A DNA stretch of 64,000 nucleotides, from the NCBI GenBank assembly GCA_010015655.1, contig ML976691.1, forward strand, positions 586,434-650,433, in the 5' to 3' direction. The DNA is from Bimuria novae-zelandiae CBS 107.79 (taxonomy: Eukaryota; Ascomycota; Dothideomycetes; Pleosporales; Didymosphaeriaceae). How positions within the stretch are numbered: the stretch's first letter is position 1; each line of letters opens with the position of its first letter. The position numbers and the translations under genes are program-made. Positions 1-11,140 of this stretch are shown here, in pieces. Under the pieces are notes generated by a model. The model saw only the letters and a program-made list of their open reading frames with translations. It made no database searches and was not told the DNA's origin.

Positions 1-80
1 TTGCATGTTGCCTGACGGGCTTCCAAGGGCGCTGCCAGCACCGTGGTGGCGAGGAGCGGGAGGACGATGGAGTACTTCAT
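1..80 (-). CDS. secreted protein, N-terminal fragment
   Basis: Read leftwards, an ATG at 78-80 opens a frame that runs off the window edge. The 26 visible residues begin MKYSIVLPLLATTVLAAP: one positive residue, a hydrophobic core and an AxA-type signal peptidase site, followed by LEARQ, a common pro-region or Kex2-like end in fungal secreted enzymes. The product is therefore probably exported. Too little is visible to name a family. A TATA-like box lies about 75 bases upstream. Confidence 0.6.
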   Translation of the reverse strand, partial: MKYSIVLPLLATTVLAAPLEARQATC

Positions 81-1829
81 GATGGTCTAGACTATATCTG
101 TTGCTGAGGATATACCAAAAACGAACATCAATATCTGGGAGGATGCACCGCCTGCTTATATAGGGACATGGTCACTGGTGAGTGTTACGCACTAATTTGC
201 AAGACCCGGTGGTTAATCATCAAGTATATGAAGCGTCTCCATGGGCGACGGAGCCTCGTGGACGTGACTATAGTGTAATTAACGATGAGTGCCTTGGCTG
301 CTAACTATTCGCGACAATTCGCCACAGGCGCAGAATGATCCTGGGGAGATTGAAAGGAATGAAATCGACCAACCGAAACTTAAGAAAATGTTCTCGGTAG
401 AGAAAGTTCGTTGTAGATTTAGTCTCAAGAGATTTTTGCCCGCATAGTTGGAGAGCGTCTGAGGGAGCCCCATTTAACCCATTCACTGTTCTATATGCTA
501 ACAGGTCTACCTATGGCTGCATACCAACGGAGTGAGCAGAAAAGCCATAGTACCTGGAACCGCGGCGGGAATGCAGCCTTGCGCGTTGCCCCCGAACTCA
601 GTAAATGAAGAAAAGTCCAGCGATTGATGGAATAATGCGCAGTTCATAAAGTGTACCATTGTTTGGACACCCAGCCAGGTTCTCAGGTGTTCCCTTGAGC
701 CGTTCGAGAAACATTCCTACTCTATCAAGCTTGGCACACTTCAAATTCTGGAGTAATCCCTGACATGATACGTATTGGGAGGCAAAATGACCAGCATTCC
801 CTAGAATAGTAATGCGGAGTGCGTTGTGGGCGCCTGCAAGGCTGGAAAGGGAGGCTGCGCACATGGTGCCGTGACTATGCGATTGGCCCCCCACGTCTGG
901 AAGAGGCTACATGACCTTGTCTCACTTTGAGATCAATCTGACCATATATGGAGTGGGGTGGATCAACTAGCGATGTGTTTGGAGTGCCGGATTTAGCCAG
1001 ATGGCGGCAGACAGGAACAGCCGGATGGTGACCACTAACAATGTGGGATGATCGCATGGCCTTCTTGAAGCGAATCGCATTTTCTGGACGCCCTTCCAGC
1101 GCTCGTGGTTTACGATGTTCGCAGATATCTCGGCGAAACATTCTTGTTTAAAGTAATAAGTAACCCCAGGATAGGCAATGCAATAGCTAAATATCAATTA
1201 CTAACATAACTTTGTGTAGCCAGCTTCCAGCTTTACGAGGGTGGCATACTACTAGATCGTGAGTCTCCGTGCGATAGGCGTAGACAAATTTGGGATGAGA
1301 GCCATCGGCATTCCAGATCAGGCCGTCAAACTCTCATTAGGGAAGACTTTTCTATCTCAAGGCGCTTTGCACTTCCTTGACAAGAGAAAGTATGACGCAT
1401 GAAGATGCGGTGGCGGACATTCGTGGACTACATAATGCATCTGCGCGTTCTGCAACTTGAAACACAGAGAAACCACGACTGTGACCCATACAGCTTTTTT
1501 CAGATACGCGACGGAGCAGCATGCCGAGCCGGACTGCTGTGAATGTGCATATCAAAAGCAGCAGCATGTTCAATCCACGGCACTAGATCGAATGGATGCG
1601 AATGTGCCGACACTGGTGGCCGCTGTCAACACCACCCCCACGCTGCTGCCTAGCACGTGCGAAACAACCTGCCTGAAGAGTGGTCCTAGACACCAAACCC
1701 CATTACTATCGGATGGCTCATAAATACGATGGTGATTGAGTTTCCCAAACTTTGAAATTCAACTAAATCTGGCCTGACAGGAATTATGGGGCGAAAAACT
1801 ATTGGAGGCATTGCGAGTAAATAGCACAA
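81..1829. other. intergenic, no supportable gene
   Basis: About 1.75 kb between the left-edge gene and the ALDH-like gene. Short open frames occur on both strands, but none has a recognisable domain, signal peptide or convincing splice continuation. No RNA gene or repeat was recognised. Confidence 0.5.
156..163 (-). promoter_or_regulatory. TATA-like box of the secreted-protein gene
   Basis: On the minus strand the sequence reads CTATATAAGC about 75 bases before the ATG of the leftmost gene, a normal spacing for a highly expressed fungal secreted protein. The assignment is by motif and position only. Confidence 0.4.
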
Positions 1830-3355
1830 CTATATTACAGCCCATCTCCTTAGTCCAGCCCGGACACCAAAGAATATCGACGCCCCCAAAAAGCTAAGCA
1901 ACGGCAACCCGTACATACCCAGTCCGAGCAAGATACCCTGCTCGAAGAATCCGATCGCTATCCATTCAGCACGCCTAGCCTCCTTGATCTCTTTATTCGC
2001 ATCATCTAAAAGCTGCATTGCATCGCGCGACGACAAGTGCACGAGGCCTTTCGTGGCACCGGAGTTCACTATCACAGGTGCGGCGCGTACGAAATGCTCT
2101 TTCACATACCGCTTCTCCACATTGATCACATGGAAAAGTGGCGCTGCAGGGCCAAGGAGAAGACCTGCGGGAATATGGTTGATGAAGGTGGCCTGAGCGT
2201 GGATAAATAGGGAAAGGTAATTCGCGTGCGCCGCAGCTGCGAAGTGGTACGCCGCGCTGAGTCTGTCGCCCGGATCGTTTGCTACGAGATCAATGGCGTG
2301 GTCAAGTGATGATATCGCTGATATAGCCAGAACGGGTGCGTTTGACCTTGGTGGAAGTGGGACGTGTGTGGTGTGCTTGTTTGTGAGCTCGATGATTGCG
2401 CCTGCGTAGCCCTGCGTTATGATCCTGGTGTCCCAGTCCTTGTTCGACTCAAGTGAGGTAAGGCTTGTACTTGTGATTTTGTTCCTGAAGTGGTTCGTCT
2501 GGCTCGGTTCTGGTGTTCCATTTACCACCGCTGATGTGGTGCTTGCGAGGTAACGTAGGGCATGGCCCACGACTTTCTCGACAAAGGCTGTCTTGACAAA
2601 CTCATTTACGAATACCAAATCGGGTGCGTAAGGCGATGTACCCCCGAAACTGAAACGTGCGGCTACGAGCGCTTCTGCTGCAGAAGAAAGATCTGCGGTA
2701 CGGTCCACGACCGCGACGACCCTCCCTGACGATGAGACGAGCTGGGTATTGCTCGGTTGCTGTATGCGTGTCTTCTGCAAGACCGAAAAGGCATTCGATA
2801 GAGCGTCTTGTGTTGGCGTGGTTGAAATTATCTGGAAAGTGTCCGCTTGCATTGCTTTGGTAAGAAGTGTCCGAAGCATTGAGGGAATCGCGCGAGGAGT
2901 GTTCTCCAACTACTTCCGGTCAGTTTGCGTTCCGTCATCGCAATCTAATGAGACTCTACCTTCAAAGCGACGCAGTTGCCCGCTGTGATTGCGGCACTCA
3001 GCGGATCAATGACGCTTAAGAACGGCGTATGTCCCAAGTTCGGCTCAACAAACACCACACCCCAAGGCTCGGTCCGATCCCTCGCATCTTGCCCATGCGC
3101 AGTCTTGTATTCTTCGTTTATGTCATTCTTGGGCTGGATTGACGTATGATGCTCTACCACAATTCTGAGCGCGGTCGCAATCTCAACGCTGGCTTCGGCA
3201 TCTGTACAGCTTGTGTCCTGTCGAATTGCTGTACGTATGGACTCTTTTTCCTTGCGAATAGTGTCGTGTAATGATTTTAGTTGTTCGCGTCGAAAGAATG
3301 GGTTATGACATCGGGAGGTGACCGCAGTCGCATGGAGGTCGACAAGAGCTGACAT
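1830..3355 (-). CDS. aldehyde dehydrogenase-like protein lacking catalytic residues
   Basis: Two exons, 2960-3355 and 1830-2909, joined by a 50-bp intron (GTAGAG...AAGTAG, branch CTGAC), give 491 residues. The fold matches the ALDH superfamily: an N-terminal helical segment, the EPWGVVFVEPNLGHTPF and TAGNCVALK region of the cofactor domain, and a C-terminal half ending in a hydrophobic segment near GLPLLSFLGASIFFG that may anchor it in a membrane, as in Hfd1-type ALDHs. Where active enzymes carry ELGG (general-base Glu) this protein has SGRVVAVV. Where they carry GQTC it has GGTSPYAPD, so the catalytic cysteine is absent. It is therefore probably not a working dehydrogenase; a binding or scaffolding role is a guess. 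It is the left flank of the metabolic cluster. Confidence 0.8.
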
Positions 3356-3691
3356 AATTATCAGAAGGAATTATCAGAAGGAAGCGTCGCGGAATTACAG
3401 TATGTAGATTTACTTACGCCATGATATGTGATAGCTCTTCCACCTCGGTTCTGCCGGAATGTACATCCTGGCTTGGGGTCTCGCTCGCGTCGGGCCATCG
3501 AAGCGGAGACGCGAGGAGGTCTTTTTTTCCTCCACTTCCCGATCCTCCCCTCGCGGCCATCAAGGGGCCCGCAGAAGCCCCGTAAACGATGACCGGAGCA
3601 GCTACCGGGTGCATCCGACGACTTTAGATGTATGCATAGATTGCGAATTGACTTGCTCAACGATCACGCTCGACCCATCTTCGCACCCACC

Positions 3692-4115
3692 ATGTCCGTC
3701 ACCGCAGCCTCCAACGCGCAAACCTACAGTCTCCACTCTGCTCTCGCAGACTACGAGATACACCATACCTCAGCAACCGATCCTCTCGATCCTACGCTGA
3801 ATGCGCATCCTCTACCAGACTCCTCGCGATACAGCAACCCAGCAAATTGGCCGACAGATGAGCGACGAGTCCCACCGTACCGGCCCATAAACACCGAGCT
3901 AGATCAGAGCGAGAGAAGAGTATACCAAAATGGAGTTGAAAGGGCGTTTGTAACTGTGATGTTTTCTGGTGTATTTTTAGAGGCGGTAAGTGCAAGATTT
4001 GGACTCGGAATGATGTTGCAGCAGTGCTGACGAAACATAGACTGCGAGCAAGATCTGGAGAGCAACTTTAGGACGAGTTTGGAATGTTGAATACAAGATA
4101 GGTGGAGAATGGTGA
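3692..4115 (+). CDS. small conserved-looking hypothetical protein
   Basis: Exon 1 3692-3985 and exon 2 4041-4115 are joined by a 55-bp intron (GTAAGT...GCTGAC...CATAG) in phase 0. The product is 122 residues: a polar, proline-rich N-terminal two-thirds, then a hydrophobic stretch near residues 85-100 (FVTVMFSGVFLEA) and a short basic C-terminus ending GGEW. No signal peptide and no family that I recognise. The clean intron with canonical branch site and in-frame stop argue that it is real. It is transcribed away from the ALDH-like gene and toward the monooxygenase gene. It could be a small accessory protein of the cluster. Confidence 0.5.
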
Positions 4116-4271
4116 TACATTGTAGCATAATCATTCCGCATGATTAGCATTGAGCATGAAAATTTCTGTGATTGTCACACCGGTCTTGGTCAATTTTGTC
4201 GTGAGAGCGAGATTCTTGTAACAGTTTTTGAAGAGGCTGCTATAACATGCATGTGTACTACATAATAAGAT

Positions 4272-6463
4272 TCAACAAAGCTTCCTCACACTCCTCAGAT
4301 CGTTGCCACCCCGGCCTTCAACGAGCTTCGCCTCTATGACCTCAATAGGTATCTCGGCCAACCGATCAACGATGTGATGCAAAGTGGGTAACTTCTTCCA
4401 ATCCAGCGCGTCAAACTTGATTTCCGCTCGCGCGGCCGTCAGCGTTCGTTCAACTCGTCGGAACCCGGTTTTCGCCTCGTCCATATACGAGACGAAGCCG
4501 AAGTAGTCAACGTCTGCCTGGTCGCGCTCTTTACTGCCATCTGGGCCAGTGGTTGGGATGAACTTGTGGAAGATCATTCCTTCATCTGTAACCGTTGATG
4601 GAGCAGCAGATTGTTGCACCTGGTCTGGTGACGGTTTCGTTTCGAGTCCGTTAAGCGAAAGGTCCAGGAAGCTGTTGCCCATCCACCCGGCTGTCAGTCT
4701 CCACGTGTCTGCAACTCTCGTGACATCGAGTGACGAGTAGACCTTTGGCATGCCGAGCTCTTCCCTCCCGCTAATGATGGGATCGGCGAGGTTTTCGAAA
4801 AGTACCGGAAGATAAGTTCCTGTGACCTTCTCGCCATTCTCGTTGGTGTACTCAATCCCATGGATGTAGAGACCGAAGTGGTTGTATCCGTGACCACCAA
4901 GCCACTCAAGGTTTCCTAGCGAAGATAAAGAGAACGAGGCGTAGCAATTGGTATCGGCTGACGCAAATTTGAAACCAGGTGGTAGCAAGTTCTGCAAGAG
5001 GGTCCTGGACGTTTTGAACTTGATACTGGCAGTGCTAAAAGAGGAGTCCTTCCAGTCTCTGGCATTGCCGAAGTGGTCCTGACGGGGCCCAGGAAAAGGT
5101 CCAAAGGTGACAGGCATGCGTCGGTACAATGCTGGCTTTCGAGCCCACTGCCACGCGCGCAACTTTTGACTTGTGTGATGCCATTCGTCGTGACCAAAAT
5201 TCTCGTCCGTGTGGCGGCTTGTGTCAAGAGGAGGACCACTGCCGAAATCTTTGCCAATGAGTCGAGAATATTCTTGAATTCGCGACGCTCGCTCGTATCG
5301 ACAACGCTCGTAAAGCTTCAGCCGTTCAGGTACTTCAGCTAGTGGTGTACCGGCAGGAAGAACACAACCTAACGAGGCAGCGTCTTCGATAGCTTGTGCT
5401 GCACCCTGCCCTTGATCTGTAAACTGTCAGCGCACTCTCCCATTGGAGTGTTGTAGGTCCACTCACGTGGCGTGAAAGGATGAGCTGCATCTCCGATAAG
5501 TGCAAGGCGACCATCCGTCCATGTCGGTAGCTGGTCCATGTCCAGCAAGTCCCAGACCTTCAAGGTCTCATTGTCAGCCATGCCCAGAAGCCTGAGAATA
5601 GCCGGATGCCATCCCTTGTAAACTTCCAGCATCTTTTCCAGGTTTCCAGAGCTCTGCCAGTCATCGGCCTTTTGATCCTTCGCTTCAGATTCAGAGGTGG
5701 GGTGTATGCAATTGAGATTCAACACCTCGTTACACCGCGTTGGGTAAACGATTACTCGCCGGTCTTTACCCATGAATATGTTAAGATGACCGTCTCTCTC
5801 AATCAGTGGCTTGGTGAGTGGATCTTCAAGAGCCCGAGAGCGCGGCATTGTAAAACGGAACGCGCTCTTCCCAGAACCGAACGTTTTGATTCCCTGCGAC
5901 CCAGGCAGGGCATAACGGGACTTAGAATGAACACCATCCGCACCGACAACGACGTCTGCCTCGAGCGTTTCTCCGGACTCCAAGTTGACAATGCCTTGTG
6001 TGCCGACGCTAGCTACACGGCTAGAAGTACGAAGCTGCACAGATCCAGGCCCGTCTTTTGCAGTTGCTACTTTCTTCAATTCCGAATGCAGGTCAACTCG
6101 ATGTGCCAGAAGCCATTGGTGCTGCCACCTTCCTGCTGATCTGGACAAGGGAACTTCGAACATAGGCTTGAGGTCTGGTAGAGACTGCGAAAGGATTTTG
6201 CATGGAACCGCGCCTAGATCTTCGAGATTGATACCCATCCTCAGAAGCAGACCGGTCGCGTTCGGTGCCATATGAACAGCAGCTCCAAGTTCGTTCGCGA
6301 ACCGAGACTGCTCCAAGAGAGTGACATGATGGCCCTGCTGTCGAAGGAAAATTGCGGCACTCAGTCCACCAATTCCGGCTCCGACAATGAGAATCTTGAG
6401 CGGGGTTGGTTTACTCTCCCCATTGCTCGTTCCATTCGCGAACGTGCCATTCGATATCGACAT
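4272..6463 (-). CDS. FAD monooxygenase fused to acetoacetate-decarboxylase-like domain
   Basis: Exon 1 5467-6463 and exon 2 4272-5416 are joined by a 50-bp intron (GTGAGT...GCTGACAGTTTACAG) to give 713 residues in one frame. Residues about 20-400 form a salicylate-hydroxylase-type group A flavoprotein: the Rossmann motif VGAGIGGLSAAIFLRQQG, DVVVGADGVHSKSR, and the spliced GDAAHPFTPHQGQGAAQAIEDA. After a short linker, residues about 425-713 match the acetoacetate decarboxylase family (VLFENLADPIISGREELGMPK), whose single lysine in GMPK aligns with the Schiff-base lysine. Expected roles are NAD(P)H-dependent aromatic hydroxylation and, for the second domain, decarboxylation or an aldol/dehydration step on a keto acid. 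The fusion is seen directly: no stop or splice signal separates the halves. The substrate is unknown. Confidence 0.85.
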
Positions 6464-7145
6464 CTTCGTTGCGTCTAAGCGGTGGCTCTGAAACAGAATA
6501 GAAAAAATCCGGTAAAACAGCTACGGAAGCACGAATTTGGAATATTAATCTATGAACAAAACGGCTTCTGTGAGATACGGAATGTGTTGCGGCGTGCTGT
6601 GCCGCAGTTGCACCCCAGTACCGAAGTCCACATCCCGAAGAAGCCCAGGGCCTCTCACGCCTTGAAAAAGTCACAGATTAGCCTAGGGTGACTCAAAGGA
6701 CTTCGGTTTAGTTCTACTTAACGTATTTTAGTTAATTCTAAAGTGACATGGTTAGTGTGCTATCTTCGACTTGTTCGTGGGCGTGAGAGCAGGGCTAATC
6801 GGGAACGACTTAAATAAATCAAGTGTCTAGTGTTTGGTTCAAAAATCCGCCAGGCGTACCGCTCGTTTTACCGATTGCCCTTCTTCGTTGTATATTCCTT
6901 ATGTACGTACTAAAGTAAACATTGGATTATCACGCGTGTCATTAGACGGTTTTCGGTCCCAAATTGCCTGCTTGGTTGCAGATTCGCACGTTGCGTACAT
7001 GAAATTAGACATCAATTTACCACTTCACGGGCTTCCATCCGCAGTACCTGGGAGTTTCTGCGCAATGAATCCGGCTTGAATTCTCGCATCAAATTGGTAA
7101 TACCGTGCAGGTAGGTATCTGTCGAGATCTTTGAGCTCGTCAACG
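6464..7145. other. intergenic between monooxygenase and regulator genes
   Basis: About 680 bases hold the 5' region of the monooxygenase gene and the 3' end of the regulator gene. A sequence resembling the dispersed repeat core (CCTAGGGTGACTC) lies near 6682. No gene is supported. Confidence 0.4.
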
Positions 7146-9909
7146 TCACTTCGTGGCGGAACGAAGGAATCCCATCAGCTGTATCAGGCCCTCGACGAGT
7201 GGCGGGCAAAGCCCAGTAGCCTCGTGGCTGTTCCTTAATAATTGAGATGCCGAACCAATAACCTCAGCGGCATTCCGAAGAGGTATGACTGCTTGATTTG
7301 TGTTGTCTCTGATAGCTGGCTCCCCTCGGCTGAGTTTGACAAACCGCTTGATATCCTTTTCTGCGGTCTCTTCAAGTACGATGGTTTGAGCATCGATGTT
7401 TGGTTCGCTGTTATTGTTCTCATCAGCTGTCCGTTTGAGCAAGCCATAGACCCATAAAACAAGAGCAGCTTGATAGCTTGTCATGGCGCTGAAGTTCTGC
7501 AGGGCTCCCGGAGGTAACCGTGTGGATATATTGAGCACCTGCGAGGCGTGCCAGATTGCCTGTCTTGCTCCGGCCGTCATAGCCCAATCCCGTAAGGAGG
7601 GATACGCATATTTAGCTTCATCAGGGCCCGCAATGCCAGCAAACGTCTGCATGTCATCCAATGGTGAGTTCAGATGCATTAGTAAGGCTTCGACTAGGAG
7701 CAGCTCACGGCTTTGGTCGGATCGACAGCTTTTCTTGAAGTCTTCGCAAAGGCGGATCAGCTCTTGTTGGCGTGATGAGAGCAACAGATCATCCGCAAAG
7801 CGCCTTCTACGTGTCACCGCCTGAAGTTGCCTGTACTCCCAGATCATGCCCCAGACCATGTATAAGTAGGCTTCGCTAGATCCGGTGTGGTACTTGAGCT
7901 GTTCGGGATCCTCCATGCAGTCGAAGAGTGTTGGTCTTTTTGCTGTTGCCACGGCTGTGGATAGATACGTGGTCTTCCACGCTGTAGCTGACGGTGCCTG
8001 CCATAGAGCATCTAAATGAGGCAATGGCATTCTCATTTCCGCGTACGATATAAGTGGTGGTTTGAGTAAAGCTATAGAGGACTGCCGGTCAAGCTCGAAA
8101 AATCTGTATACGAGTCGAAGCCAGGATTCTTGGAGAACCCATTCTTTCCACTTCTGCTGTAATATTGGTCCCTCGTCTTCCGCAAGTGGGTGAATTTTTT
8201 TCCATATAGAGCGACCGAACCAGCCTGCTCGACGGATCATGGTAATCGGAGGCTGGAGGAAGCTTTCTGCGATTTCCATCTTGCGGCTCATGCCGCTCCA
8301 CATTCCAAGCTCACACTGCAGAAACTGCATCTAATACGCCATGAATTAGACAATGCATTTGCACTTTGGTAACAATTCAACTTACCCACAGGTATTGTAT
8401 GTCCCGGATTGAGCTGTTGTCTTCGTCAATAGACTTGGCCATTGACACCCGAGCGACTTCATGTAAAGCGAGGCCAAGCTTTCGCAGGATGTCATCTGGC
8501 GCGGAAAACGACCCCGCCGCAATGATGCAAGCGAGCAACAAAGGATGAATTTGGTTGGGTAGAAACGTGGGAAGATGTAACCAAGATGTTGCATCCACTG
8601 AGGTTGAGGCGAAGAAGAGTTGAATCATTCCATCGAGGACCTCCAACGAAGGGAATCCAGCCGCGATACGTTTCGAGTTTTCGGCGCTGGAGCTTCCAAT
8701 GACGAGGGCGAGGAGTTTATCTCTCGTGGTGTACGAGAGCTGTTCACTCGTGATTTTGCGGGTTGGAATGTGTGAGGGGGATTGACCTTCGCCCCCCCCC
8801 TCGGGGAAGGCAAGATCTGATTCCCCAGCGGTCACAGGGTTCGTCTTACTTCTGGGCAAATATCGCCATAAGCTTCGATCGAATGCCTTTGCTCGGTCTA
8901 TTGCTGCGGCCTCACAAGGCCTATGTGACGCACAAGGTCCGTTACTTTGGACATTGTTGGTGGGTACTTTGGGTTGTATGTATTCTTGCATGATACCTTG
9001 ATCCAAGAAGCCGAAATCAAAACCGCTGAAATCGAGGTCCCAGTTGAAGATATGGTCAACATCCCCACGCGGGGTAGCATAACCTGATAACGAAGTCTCC
9101 AGAGCTGGCATATGCCGAAGAAACTCGGGCATGCATGCATCACCAGGTGAGCCTTCGCTGAAAGGGATGGCCGTACTCTGCATGAACAAGGGCAGTGGAT
9201 CGGTCTCGTTTGTAGTGGCTAGCCCAACATGGGGGAAGGTGGGCTCCATTTCCTGGTCACCATGCCATGGCGGTGGGACTTGGTATGAAGCCAATGTGGT
9301 TGCTCCATGTCCTGCATCTTCTGTAAGACGAGGTGACATGTGTGGTTGAGCAATCGGGGGACTTGGTGTGCCTGCATCGAGGTGATCGTTCGAAAGATTC
9401 GCGTCAAGGTCTTGCACAGCATCTAATTCGTCCTGTACTGTGGTTGACAGGCGACAATCAAGTTTCTTTTGGCGACATCTGTGACAAGGCTTCTCATCCT
9501 CGCATCTCAGGTGGCTTTTTGAGCACTCTTCGCAGGCTTGTCCAACGCGACTTTGGTGGGCGGTCTCTGTCCTTGCCCGTTTTCTGCCGTTCTCTGAAGA
9601 ATGATTGGTAACATGTCTTTTCAGTAAGTCACTTGAGAGCGTCAGTCTATGTTATGATGGCCATCATTCGGGTATTAGGTACACTCTAGCGAAGCCTTTG
9701 GAACAAGTAGGGCACACATATGGTCTCTGCTTAGTATCTAAATTTGTAAGCTCAATGCCAGACTCAAGGATGGCTATATGCTTACGTGATCGAATGTGGC
9801 GCATTAGGTGGTCGACGCGGATGAAAGAGCGCTTGCACGTGCTACATTGGAAGAGTCTTTCCTTCGCTTCAGTCTCGGGAATAGGGATAGAGTCGGACAT
9901 CGTCATCAT
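7146..9909 (-). CDS. transcription factor with two C2H2 fingers, a Zn2Cys6 cluster and a fungal TF domain
   Basis: Three exons (9683-9909, 8386-9631, 7146-8330) with introns of 51 and 55 bp give 885 residues. Two C2H2 fingers sit at about residues 22-44 and 66-86; the second is completed across intron 1, giving FARVDLLKRH. A Zn2Cys6 cluster follows with six cysteines at about 109, 112, 119, 125, 128 and 135 (spacing 2-6-5-2-6). The remaining 700 residues fit the fungal-specific regulatory domain, including FLQPPITMIRRAGWF. It is a nuclear DNA-binding regulator. It is divergent from the LigB dioxygenase gene across about 350 bp and lies at the centre of the cluster, so it is the probable pathway-specific activator (inference). 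Confidence 0.9.
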
Positions 9910-10261
9910 GATCCACTTCCTTCACTCGCCAAAGTCGGTGATGGGGCTAGAGTTCGACAAGACGCCGGGGCAGGATGTGGAGAAGAATTTGGAGATGTGG
10001 AGGGAATATGGGGTGATGCGGAGAAGACCGCCAGGGGTCCGTCGCAGCTACCGACCTCGGCTAACCATCTATTAGCGGGTTCCCTTCCCCCACATCCCGA
10101 AGTATTCGCAACAACAAGTAGCATGGGTTGGAATTTGGACATATTCCGCGCGCCGCGAATCGAGAACCAAACATCTATCACCATCAAATTCTCCTGATAT
10201 TCCTTGGAACCAAGCCGAACACGTGACGACATCAATCATCCACGTCGGGCACATAATCACG
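9910..10261. promoter_or_regulatory. bidirectional promoter between regulator and dioxygenase genes
   Basis: The 352 bases separating the two divergent start codons must carry both promoters. CGG/CCG triplets of the kind Zn2Cys6 proteins contact occur near 10030-10065 (CCGTCGCAGCTACCGACCTCGG). No spacing was proven to be an operator. Confidence 0.4.
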
Positions 10262-11140
10262 ATGGCTCTTCCACCCGTTCATTTCTTTTCGCATGGCTCC
10301 ACAATGATGCTCGGTGAGGAGTCTGCCTCAGCGAACTACTGGAAACAATGTGGCGATGAGGCCCTTGCCAACAACATCAAAGGTGTCGTCATAATGGGTG
10401 CACACTGGGATGCTCGCGGAACAAATCGTATCGATGTCGCAATGAATCCCACCCCCGAGAAATCACCAGTCGCCTACGTGCATCCTTCTAAGTACGTCGA
10501 CTACAAGCTGAACCCTGACCTCATTACTGGCAAACGCATCATCGGAATGCTGAACGATGCGGGATTCGATGCTCGGGGCAACGAGACCTTCGATTGGATT
10601 CACGACACGTTCTTGATCTTGATACGGATGTTCCCAGGAGGCTGTCCACCAACAACGAACGTGAGCATGAACGCTCGGTTCGACCCACACCTGCACGCGA
10701 AAGTGGGCAGTGTTGTTGCAAAGCTGAGGGAGGAGAATTACCTCATCATCGGAACAGGAGGCTCGGTTCATAATCTTTATCGAAATCACTGGTGGCAGAT
10801 GCTGCGTTACTCCGACAACTTCGCTATGCCGGTACCTCCCGGGGCTGCCATGCTCGAATTTAGACAAAGTGTGGAGGATGTCTTCATTCGAAATTGTGGA
10901 GCAGGGATAAAGAAGGGAGCTCTGGTGAACGGAATGACCCGCCTAATGAAACATCCACAATATCGAGACGCACACGGTAGCGATGATCACTTCATGGCTG
11001 CTTGTTTTGTTGCTGGCGTTGTGGATGCTTGTGAGGGGCTGGCTGATAATGGCTGTGTTTTGGGCGCGGAAGATTGGGAGTTGGTCAATATGTGCAACAG
11101 TCAGTTCACAGTGGGCAAGTGGGTGTCACAGAAAGCTTGA
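10262..11140 (+). CDS. LigB/DODA-type extradiol ring-opening dioxygenase
   Basis: Single exon, 292 residues, starting at the ATG of MALPPVHFFSHGST; the frame is open further upstream but only from GTG. Class III extradiol dioxygenase motifs are present: SHGST with a metal-ligand histidine near residue 11, MGAHWD (His 48), FDWIHDTF, GTGGSVHNLYRNHWW, and a late SDDHFMAA histidine. Family members use non-haem Fe(II) or Zn(II) to cleave catecholic rings beside the hydroxyl groups; the fungal and plant DOPA dioxygenases belong here. No signal peptide, so cytosolic. It shares a promoter region with the regulator gene. Likely role: opening the ring produced by the neighbouring flavin monooxygenase. 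Confidence 0.9.
   Translation: MALPPVHFFSHGSTMMLGEESASANYWKQCGDEALANNIKGVVIMGAHWDARGTNRIDVAMNPTPEKSPVAYVHPSKYVDYKLNPDLITGKRIIGMLNDAGFDARGNETFDWIHDTFLILIRMFPGGCPPTTNVSMNARFDPHLHAKVGSVVAKLREENYLIIGTGGSVHNLYRNHWWQMLRYSDNFAMPVPPGAAMLEFRQSVEDVFIRNCGAGIKKGALVNGMTRLMKHPQYRDAHGSDDHFMAACFVAGVVDACEGLADNGCVLGAEDWELVNMCNSQFTVGKWVSQKA

Noticed and set aside
598..894. 98-residue open frame on the minus strand with several cysteines
   Set aside because: No signal peptide, no hydrophobin-like spacing, no splice partners; overlaps other spurious frames.
3361..3660. Overlapping GC-rich frames upstream of the ALDH-like gene
   Set aside because: No domain. The ALDH N-terminus at 3355 already aligns with the family, so an upstream extension is unnecessary.
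4272..5162. Treating the acetoacetate-decarboxylase-like region as an independent gene starting near 5162
   Set aside because: No ATG there. The same frame continues upstream without a stop into the monooxygenase C-terminus and splices in phase.
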